In this document: piece after piece, positions 58,015 to 64,000 of the stretch | Position numbering within the stretch: position 1 is the first letter of the stretch | Layout of the letters: each line of letters opens with the position of its first letter | Source: Mycobacterium shimoidei | GTDB taxonomy: Bacteria; Actinomycetota; Actinomycetes; Mycobacteriales; Mycobacteriaceae | NCBI GenBank assembly: GCA_002101905.1 | Contig: LQPU01000016.1 | Span: 1-64,000, forward strand | Direction: 5' to 3' | Length of the DNA: 64,000 bases | Program-made: the position numbers and the translations under genes | Notes under the pieces: generated by a model | What the model was told of the DNA's origin: nothing | Databases searched by the model: none | The model's input: only the letters and a program-made list of their open reading frames with translations

Positions 58015-59799
58015 ATGAGCAACGCGACCACGAGCCGACCGGCCACGCTGTGTGAAGCCTTCCAGGCCACAGCCGACAAGCACCCGGACGCCGTGGCGCT
58101 GCGGACACTCGGCGACACGGTGACCATCACCTGGCGCCAATACCGCGATCGGGTGCGGGCGATCGCGACAGGGCTGGCCGGGCTGGGCATCGGTGCGGGC
58201 GGCACTGTTGCGCTGATGATGACCAACCGGCCGGAATTCCATCTGTGCGACACCGCGGTCCTGCACGCCGGGGCCACGCCGTTTTCGGTGTACAACACCA
58301 ATCCGCCCGAGCTGCTGGCGTATCAGTTCGACAACGCCGACAACCGAGTGGTGATCTGCGAGCGCCGGTTTTTGCCGCAGGTTCTCGCCGCGACACGGCA
58401 GGGTGGCAAGGTCGAGCATGTCGTGTGTGTCGACGGGTCGGCGGACGGCGTTATCACGCTCGAGCAACTCGAGAAATCACCGGCCTTTGACTTCGACTTC
58501 GAAAAGTCCTGGCAACTGGTCAAACCCGACGACGTACTGACCATCGTCTACACCTCGGGGACCACCGGGCCACCCAAGGGCGTAGAGCTGACACACACCA
58601 ACTTCATCGAAAACGCCCGGATCACCGAAGAACTCGGCGGAATCACCCACGACGATCGCAGCGTTTCGTACCTGCCCGACGCGCACGCCGCCAACCGCTG
58701 GATCACCCACTACCAGAACCTGCTCTACGGTCTGCAGATCACCACCGTCGACGACCCTAAGAACATCCTCCCGGCATTGACCGAGGTCCGGCCGACAATC
58801 TTCCTCGGCGTTCCGCGGGTATGGATCAAAGCGAAAGCCGGGCTGGAAGGCGCCGTCGCCGCCGAATCGCCCGTCAAGCGGGCACTTGCCACCTGGGCAT
58901 TTCGGGCAGGCGTGAATCGGGCTCGCGCCGCTTCAGCGCAACGCGCCCTCGGCCTCGCCGCGACGTTGCGCCACAGCGTCGCCGACCGGCTGGTGCTGTC
59001 GAAGGTGCGGGCACAGCTCGGCATGGACCAGTTGCGTCTCGGCGTCACCGGCGCGGCCCCGATCCCACCGGAGGTCCACGAGTTCATCCTCGGTTTGGGC
59101 ATCCCGGTGTGCGAGGCGTACGGCATGACCGAATGCACCGCGGGGGCAACCCTGAACCGGCCCGACGCGATCAAGATCGGCACGGTGGGGACACCCGTGC
59201 CCGGAACAGAGGTCGCCGTCGCGCCCGACGGGGAGATCCTGGTGCGCGGCAAAAACGTCATGCGCGGTTACCGCAAGGCACCCGAGAAGACAGCGGCGGC
59301 AATTGATTCGGACGGCTGGCTGCATACCGGCGACATCGGCGAGATCGACGACGACGGCTACCTCAAGGTCATCGACCGCAAGAAGGAACTCATCATCAAC
59401 TCTGCCGGCAAGAACATGTCCCCGACCAACATCGAAAACACCATCGCGGCCCACTGCCCGCTGGCCGGGCCTGTCGCAGTCATCGGTGACGCCCGCCCCT
59501 ACAACACCGCGCTGATCACGCTCGATCCCGACGCACTCACGAATTACGCGACAGCGCATAACCTTTCCGGCTCGATCACTGAACTAATGACCGACCCGGC
59601 AGTGCGTGCGGAGATCGACGCCGGCATCGCCGCCGCCAACGACAAATTGTCGCGGGTCGAGCAGATCAAGCGATACACCCTGTTACCCGACATCTGGGAG
59701 CCGGGCAGCCAGTACCTCACGCCCACGGCCAAGCTCAAACGAAAGCCGATCGCCGCCGGGTACGCCGCCCAGATCGAGGCGATGTACCAGTCGACTTGA
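58015..59799 (+). CDS. Long-chain acyl-CoA synthetase (FadD15/FadD11-like)
   Basis: A 594-residue AMP-binding enzyme. VYTSGTTGPPKGVELTH (P-loop, about 178-194), YGMTECTAGATL (about 367-378), and GWLHTGDIGEIDDDGYLKV (about 430-448) with a terminal LKRKPIA lysine are all present. It is of the long-chain (FACS/ACSBG-like) type, giving acyl-CoA for membrane lipid or beta-oxidation. ATG 58015 is preferred; TTG 57994 overlaps the DCC stop. It lies between the DCC gene and the DUF2236 enzyme. The substrate is unknown. Confidence 0.9.
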   Translation: MSNATTSRPATLCEAFQATADKHPDAVALRTLGDTVTITWRQYRDRVRAIATGLAGLGIGAGGTVALMMTNRPEFHLCDTAVLHAGATPFSVYNTNPPELLAYQFDNADNRVVICERRFLPQVLAATRQGGKVEHVVCVDGSADGVITLEQLEKSPAFDFDFEKSWQLVKPDDVLTIVYTSGTTGPPKGVELTHTNFIENARITEELGGITHDDRSVSYLPDAHAANRWITHYQNLLYGLQITTVDDPKNILPALTEVRPTIFLGVPRVWIKAKAGLEGAVAAESPVKRALATWAFRAGVNRARAASAQRALGLAATLRHSVADRLVLSKVRAQLGMDQLRLGVTGAAPIPPEVHEFILGLGIPVCEAYGMTECTAGATLNRPDAIKIGTVGTPVPGTEVAVAPDGEILVRGKNVMRGYRKAPEKTAAAIDSDGWLHTGDIGEIDDDGYLKVIDRKKELIINSAGKNMSPTNIENTIAAHCPLAGPVAVIGDARPYNTALITLDPDALTNYATAHNLSGSITELMTDPAVRAEIDAGIAAANDKLSRVEQIKRYTLLPDIWEPGSQYLTPTAKLKRKPIAAGYAAQIEAMYQST

Positions 59800-59823
59800 C
59801 GTGCCGGTGCCCCGCGGGCAGAA

Positions 59824-59840
59824 TCCTACACAGTGTAGGA
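59824..59840. promoter_or_regulatory. Palindrome TCCTACACAGTGTAGGA, putative TetR operator
   Basis: A perfect 17-bp dyad (8-bp arms, 1-bp centre) located 20 nt before the GTG of the DUF2236 gene. A TetR gene follows that gene by 24 nt. The geometry fits a self-regulated pair. A partial CACAGTGTA half-site is repeated at 61610-61618, beside the LGFP lipoprotein start. Confidence 0.65.
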
Positions 59841-59859
59841 AATTGTGGAAGGGGACCGC

Positions 59860-60933
59860 GTGAGCACGCTGCGTGAATGGCTGTCGCTGCCCGACGTCGA
59901 GCCGGCCGAGGATTACGGGTTCTTCGGTCCCGACTCGGTGACTTGGAAGGTGTGGAGCTACCCCACCTCGCTGTCGATCGGGTTTCAGCGCGCGGTCGTC
60001 ATCGAGGAGCTCGACCCGGCGCTGGTGGCGTCGGTCGACAAGACTCATCAGATCTACGACCGGCCGCGCACGCGCTACGACCGGACGCTGCGCTACTTCG
60101 CGATGGTGGCCTTCGGTGACAGCCGATCGACCGCTGAAGCCGCCGATGTGCTGGTCAAGGTGCACTCCAAAGCCATCGGCACCGACGACGTCACCGGCAA
60201 GCCCTACGACGCCAACGACCCGGCATCGCAGCTGTGGATCCACCTGACCGCCTGGCATTCCATCCTGGTCGCCTACGAGAAGTACGGTCCCGGCAAGCTC
60301 TCCGCCGAACAAGAGGCGCAGTACTGGGCGGAGTGTGCCCGCGCCGCCGAGCTGCAGACCTGCTCGCCCGCCGACGTCCCGCGCACCCGCGAGGGCATCC
60401 GGGGATATTTCGAGCAGATGCGCCCGCAGCTGATCGGCTCCGATATCGCCCGCCAGGCCATGCGCCATCTGCTGCAGGCCGAGGTGATGCTGCCGCCGAT
60501 GCCGCCGCTGCTGCGCCCGTTCACGCAGATCATCACCGGCTTCCTGCGCCGGGGCACGCTGGCGACGATGCCGCGCTGGATGCGGGAGATGGCCGGCCTG
60601 TCCACTTCCCGGGCACTGGACGCGCTGGTGGTGCTGCCGCTGCGCGCGGGGTTCACCGTGATCAGCCGCAGCACCCGCTTGCAGCTGATGTTGCTGCGGC
60701 TGCTCTCCCCGACCACGCTGCCCATCGGCGCGAGGGTGCTGCGGGCCATCCCGCCGGTCAATCCGGTCACCACCACGCCACGCGAGGCCCAGGCGCGCTA
60801 CGGCTACGCCAACCCCGCGCAGGCCCATCTCGAGTTCCGCGAAAAGCAGCGGACCAGGGTGTTCGGCGAAGGCCGTGCACCCAGTGACGAGGGCATTGTG
60901 GAGTCCGAGCGAATTCTCGGCAGGGTGGGCTGA
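59860..60933 (+). CDS. DUF2236 / MpaB-family oxygenase
   Basis: A 357-residue member of the oxygenase MpaB family (DUF2236; related to latex-clearing protein Lcp and the mycophenolate oxygenase). DSVTWKVWSYPTSLSIGFQR at the N-terminus and NDPASQLWIHLTAWHSILVAY (with the His residues that could bind heme, about 124-140) are visible. GGAAGGGGA precedes the GTG at 59860. Members oxidise hydrophobic substrates (polyisoprene, terpene side chains). The adjacent palindrome and TetR gene imply induction by such a compound. Confidence 0.85.
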   Translation: MSTLREWLSLPDVEPAEDYGFFGPDSVTWKVWSYPTSLSIGFQRAVVIEELDPALVASVDKTHQIYDRPRTRYDRTLRYFAMVAFGDSRSTAEAADVLVKVHSKAIGTDDVTGKPYDANDPASQLWIHLTAWHSILVAYEKYGPGKLSAEQEAQYWAECARAAELQTCSPADVPRTREGIRGYFEQMRPQLIGSDIARQAMRHLLQAEVMLPPMPPLLRPFTQIITGFLRRGTLATMPRWMREMAGLSTSRALDALVVLPLRAGFTVISRSTRLQLMLLRLLSPTTLPIGARVLRAIPPVNPVTTTPREAQARYGYANPAQAHLEFREKQRTRVFGEGRAPSDEGIVESERILGRVG

Positions 60934-60957
60934 CCGCTGGGCAATACGCTGGTCGTC

Positions 60958-61593
60958 ATGACCCCGTCGAAAACCGAGACGACCACTCGCGTCCGGGCCG
61001 AGCATTTGGGTCCCGAGCGGCGCCGGCCCCAGGTGCTCGACACCGCGCTGGAGATCGCCGCCGAGCAGGGCGTGGCCAATGTGACGATGGCCGCGGTCGC
61101 CGAGCGGATGGAGGTCACCCGACCGGTCGTCTACGCCTGCTATGCGGGACGCGGCGAGCTGCTTTCGGCGCTGCTCGAGCGCGAGCGATCCTGGGCGCTG
61201 TCCAACATGCTCGCGATGCTTCCCCCGCAGCGGACCGGCTCGATCCAGCAGATGTTCGTCGACGGGTTTTCCACACTGCTGTCCAGCGTGCGCGAGCGCC
61301 CTGCGTCGTGGCGGATCATCGTGGCGGCCGACCCGGATCCCGCCCTCACCGCCGACATTGCGCGGGGCCGCGCACAGATCGCCGAGCGGGTCAGCACGGT
61401 GATGCGCCCGCTGATGGAACGATGGCAGGTTCGCGATATCGACCGCGCCCTGCCGGTGCTCACCGAGGTGTTCCTGACGATCTGCGAAACAGCCGTGCGC
61501 ATGATGCTCGACGCTCAACAGAATTGGGCGCCCGACGACCTCGCTGACATTGTCGGCCGTGCAGCCTACCGAGCCCTGCGGGCCACCACCTGA
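60958..61593 (+). CDS. TetR-family regulator
   Basis: A 211-residue TetR. The HTH reads PQVLDTALEIAAEQGVANVTMAAVA then RPVVYACYAGRGELLSALL (about 24-72), an unusual recognition helix with a YACY segment. The C-terminal domain (ERPASWRIIVAADPDPAL) fits mycobacterial TetRs such as those flanking oxygenase or lipid genes. It most likely binds the palindrome at 59824-59840 and controls the DUF2236 gene and itself. Confidence 0.88.
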   Translation: MTPSKTETTTRVRAEHLGPERRRPQVLDTALEIAAEQGVANVTMAAVAERMEVTRPVVYACYAGRGELLSALLERERSWALSNMLAMLPPQRTGSIQQMFVDGFSTLLSSVRERPASWRIIVAADPDPALTADIARGRAQIAERVSTVMRPLMERWQVRDIDRALPVLTEVFLTICETAVRMMLDAQQNWAPDDLADIVGRAAYRALRATT

Positions 61594-61613
61594 CCGGAAA
61601 GAAGTAAACCACA

Positions 61614-62132
61614 GTGTATTTCACCCTTCGTCGTCTCGGCCTGGTAGCGGCGAGCGTCGCCGTCAGCCTGGTCACCGGCTGCTCGGGCGACACCGGTACC
61701 GCACCGATCACCAGTGCCACCGAGACCACCGCGCGGATTGCCACCGCGGCGGGCATGGTGATGGTGCAAGGTGAAATCCTGGCGAAATACCGGTCCGTCG
61801 GCGGCACTGACGGCCCGCTGGGCTTGCCCATCGGCGACGAACAACCGGCCGCGAACGGCGGCCGGTGCACGATCTTTCAGAACGGCGCAATCTACTGGTC
61901 ACCGCAGACCGGTGCGCACATCGTCCGCGGCCCGATCCGTCAGGCTTGGGAACACGAATATGGTGGCGCCGGTGGGCCGTTGGGCTACCCGATCGCCGAC
62001 GAACAAACCATTCCCGGTGGTTGGCGGTCAGAGTTCCAACACGGCGTCATCACCTACACCGGTGATCAAGCACACGTCGAGATCCCAGCGCGCGCTGCGG
62101 ATGGCCCGAGTACTCAGACAGGGGCCGGATGA
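61614..62132 (+). CDS. LGFP-repeat lipoprotein
   Basis: A 172-residue exported lipoprotein from GTG 61614. A basic start leads to a lipobox LVTGC (Cys23), a linker, and then two LGFP-type repeats, GPLGLPIGDE (about 67-76) and GPLGYPIADE (about 122-131). LGFP modules bind cell-wall arabinogalactan or mycolate layers in corynebacteria and mycobacteria. The protein likely anchors or remodels the outer envelope. Its 3' end overlaps the convergent prpC end by 83 nt. Confidence 0.82.
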   Translation: MYFTLRRLGLVAASVAVSLVTGCSGDTGTAPITSATETTARIATAAGMVMVQGEILAKYRSVGGTDGPLGLPIGDEQPAANGGRCTIFQNGAIYWSPQTGAHIVRGPIRQAWEHEYGGAGGPLGYPIADEQTIPGGWRSEFQHGVITYTGDQAHVEIPARAADGPSTQTGAG

Positions 62133-63189
62133 GCGCATTGGATGCGGTCTGCTCCATGACGTGCGCCGTCCACCCGGTGATGCGACTCATCACGAACAGC
62201 GGTGTGAAACAAGGGATGTCGAAGCCCATCAGGTAGTAGGCCGGGCCGGTCGGGAAATCCAGGTTCGGTTTGATCCCGGTCGCTGCGAACATCTCAGTTT
62301 CCAGCACCTGGTAGATGTCCAACCAGCGCCGCCCGTCGCAGGCGGCCGCAACCTCGGCCAGCGCGGCTTTCATGGTCGGCACCCGCGAGTCGCCGTTCTT
62401 GTAGACGCGATGCCCGAAGCCCATGATCTTCTCCTTGCGAGACAGCTTGGCGTGCAACCACGCCGACGCCCTGGCTGGATCTGCGATCTCGATCATGTCG
62501 CGCATGACGGCCTCGTTGGCGCCCCCGTGCAGCCGACCTTTCAACGCGCCGATCGCGGCGGTGACGGCGCTGTAGATGTCGGACTGCGTCGAGGTCACCA
62601 CCCGGGCGGCGAAGGTGGAGGCATTGAAACCGTGCTCGGCGTACAGAATCATCGACTGCTCGAACGCCGAAACCATTGTGGTTTTCAAGGGTTCGGGGAC
62701 CTCACCGAAGCACATTCGCAGGAAGTTCTCCGCGTAACCGAGCTGACTGTGCGGCGCAATCGGTTCCAGGCCACGCCGACGGCGCATGTCGGCGGCAATG
62801 ATCGTCGGCAACACCGCGAGCATTCGCAGCGCTTTGGCGTGATTCGCCGATTCGGCGCTGTCGTCCTCGTCGGGATCCTCCGCGCCCAGGTAACTGATCG
62901 CGGTGCGTACCACGTCCATCGGATGGCAGTTGTCGGGCAGCTTGGCCAACAGTGACAGCATTGAGCGGTTCAGCCGGCGGTTGGCGCGTTCCCGCTGACA
63001 GAACAGCCCCAGCTGGCCGTCGGTAGGGAGCTCGCCGTGCCACAGCAGATAGGCGACCTGCTCGAAGCTGCAGTGCGCGGCCAGGTCCTGGACCGGATAA
63101 CCGCGGTAGGTCAGCGAGTTGGTTTCGGGCACAACCTTGGAGATCGCGGTGGTGTCGACCACCACGCCGGCTAACCCTTTGTGAATCAT
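62050..63189 (-). CDS. prpC: 2-Methylcitrate synthase PrpC
   Basis: A 379-residue citrate-synthase-fold enzyme. LHGGANEAVM (catalytic His, about 222), IMGFGHRVYKNGD (second His, about 257) and NLDFPTGPAYYLMGF (Asp, about 312) are present. It condenses propionyl-CoA with oxaloacetate to 2-methylcitrate, the first step in detoxifying propionate made from cholesterol and odd-chain lipids. Start ATG overlaps the prpB stop (ATGA). The C-terminus extends about 11 residues beyond the usual LIRPLSEYSG-type end and runs into the convergent LGFP gene. H37Rv prpC is Rv1131. Confidence 0.93.
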   Translation of the reverse strand: MIHKGLAGVVVDTTAISKVVPETNSLTYRGYPVQDLAAHCSFEQVAYLLWHGELPTDGQLGLFCQRERANRRLNRSMLSLLAKLPDNCHPMDVVRTAISYLGAEDPDEDDSAESANHAKALRMLAVLPTIIAADMRRRRGLEPIAPHSQLGYAENFLRMCFGEVPEPLKTTMVSAFEQSMILYAEHGFNASTFAARVVTSTQSDIYSAVTAAIGALKGRLHGGANEAVMRDMIEIADPARASAWLHAKLSRKEKIMGFGHRVYKNGDSRVPTMKAALAEVAAACDGRRWLDIYQVLETEMFAATGIKPNLDFPTGPAYYLMGFDIPCFTPLFVMSRITGWTAHVMEQTASNALIRPLSEYSGHPQRALGSRRVLDHRCR

Positions 63190-64000
63190 TGGTTGCCTCC
63201 GCTCGCGAGGTCGTTGTCGAAATCGGTGTAATCGGCGTAGCGCAGCAACTCATAGAGCCGGCTGCGCGACTGCATGCGGTCCAGTAGCCCGGATTGCGTT
63301 CCGGCCTCGTCGATCTCACGCAGGCCACCCTCGACGGCGAACATCGCCAGCCGCAGTGTGGTCACCGGATAGATGACGGCGTTGTAGCCGATGTCGGCAA
63401 GCTGTCGGACAGTGAGCAGCGGCGACTTCCCGAACTCGGTCATGTTGGCCAGCAGCGGGATGTCGACGGCTCCTCGAAACCGTTCGAAATCTGCTGGGCC
63501 GGTGAGCGCCTCGGTGAAGATCAGGTCGGCGCCGGCATCGGCGTAGGCGCGGGCCCGGTCGATCGCGTCAGACAGGCCCTCGATCCCAGCGGCGTCGGTG
63601 CGCGCGCAGACGACGAAGTTGGGATCGCGGCGCGCGGCCACCGCCGCGCGTAGCCGCTTGACCATCTCGGCGGTCGAGACGACCGCCTTGCCGTCGAGAT
63701 GCCCACAGCGCTTGGGGTTGACCTGGTCTTCGAGATGACATCCGGCCACTCCGGCGTCCTCCAGCATCGTCACGGTTCGCGCGGCGTTCACCGGCTCACC
63801 GAATCCGGTGTCGGCGTCGACCAGCGTGGGCAGCTCGGTGACCGCGGCGATCTGCGCGCCGCGCGAGCTGACCTCCGTGAGCGTGGTCAGCCCGATGTCG
63901 GGTAATCCCAGGTCGGCCGAGAGTGCGGCACCGGAAACATAGACGCCCTCGAAACCGATCTCCGCGACAAGCTTGGCCACCAGCGGCGAGAACGCCCCTG
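63186..64000 (-). CDS. prpB: 2-Methylisocitrate lyase PrpB (5' end outside window)
   Basis: An isocitrate-lyase-superfamily protein whose frame continues past base 64000 (upstream residues read GAFSPL before the first Met at 63980), so at least the first 20-30 residues are missing. GFEGVYVSGAAL, TDADTGFG-like VDADTGFGEP (metal Asp), and VNPKRCGHLDG (catalytic Cys; KRCGH is the methylisocitrate-lyase form) are present. It cleaves 2-methylisocitrate to pyruvate and succinate. H37Rv has no prpB and uses Icl for this step. The overlap with prpC shows a prpB-prpC operon. Confidence 0.94.
   Translation of the reverse strand, partial: GAFSPLVAKLVAEIGFEGVYVSGAALSADLGLPDIGLTTLTEVSSRGAQIAAVTELPTLVDADTGFGEPVNAARTVTMLEDAGVAGCHLEDQVNPKRCGHLDGKAVVSTAEMVKRLRAAVAARRDPNFVVCARTDAAGIEGLSDAIDRARAYADAGADLIFTEALTGPADFERFRGAVDIPLLANMTEFGKSPLLTVRQLADIGYNAVIYPVTTLRLAMFAVEGGLREIDEAGTQSGLLDRMQSRSRLYELLRYADYTDFDNDLASGGNQ

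Overview
The window is chromosomal DNA from a mycobacterium, most likely a non-tuberculous slow grower. The evidence is very high GC, frequent GTG/TTG starts, genes packed with 1-4 nt stop/start overlaps, and a set of mycobacterial marker genes: mshB (mycothiol), pimE (PIM mannosylation), lpqW, fbiC (coenzyme F420), a large-family MmpL transporter, mcr and narGHJI. From memory of M. tuberculosis H37Rv, the order matches Rv1131 to Rv1178 read backwards. Several insertions, losses and replacements distinguish it. No tRNA, rRNA, CRISPR array or intact insertion sequence was seen.

Layout. 1-2.6 kb: the tail of a 13E12/DUF222-HNH endonuclease, an NTF2-like protein overlapping an extended SDR, and two small unknowns. 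2.6-5.8 kb (minus): 7Fe ferredoxin fdxC, an aminotransferase and an acyl-CoA dehydrogenase in one run. 5.9-8.5 kb (plus): a PadR regulator with a palindrome at its start, overlapping 2,4-dienoyl-CoA reductase fadH. 8.6-13.4 kb (minus): a PEBP lipoprotein, fbiC, a small membrane protein, a 35-aa ORF and mshB. 13.5-18.9 kb: TetR, an unknown secreted protein, lpqW and typA. 18.9-25.7 kb: the complete respiratory nitrate reductase operon narGHJI, preceded by a structured 546-bp gap. 26-35 kb: mutT2, a pterin dehydratase, pimE, two Pro/Ala-rich secreted proteins, a HhH-GPD protein, a membrane acyltransferase, an Rv1155-type F420/flavin-fold protein, a DUF1697 protein, an LCM-type methyltransferase, a GntR regulator and a sirtuin.

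35.3-39.5 kb: a methyltransferase, TetR and MmpL operon, with three palindromes between mmpL and a divergent small acidic ORF that ends in a bidirectional terminator. 39.5-44.2 kb: lipid and steroid side-chain type enzymes (SDR, alpha-methylacyl-CoA racemase mcr, a crotonase), a CPBP membrane protease-like protein and an SDR. 44.4-48.3 kb: two tandem type III polyketide synthases, an isoprenylcysteine-methyltransferase-family protein and an FAD monooxygenase. This has the gene content of Streptomyces srsABC phenolic-lipid loci and is the strongest biosynthetic system in the window. 48.3-50.3 kb: an enoyl-CoA hydratase/thiolase pair. 51.0-53.6 kb: a cobalamin riboswitch and metE.

53.6-62.1 kb: a VOC protein, a MerR regulator with a recognisable operator, a large DUF3556 membrane protein with a KstR-like box, a four-helix membrane protein, a DCC (DUF393) protein, an acyl-CoA synthetase, a DUF2236/MpaB-family oxygenase with a palindrome and downstream TetR, and an LGFP-repeat lipoprotein. 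62.05-64 kb: the methylcitrate-cycle genes prpC and prpB (prpB runs off the window). H37Rv lacks prpB. Common themes are lipid, sterol and propionyl-CoA metabolism, redox cofactors (F420, mycothiol) and envelope biogenesis.
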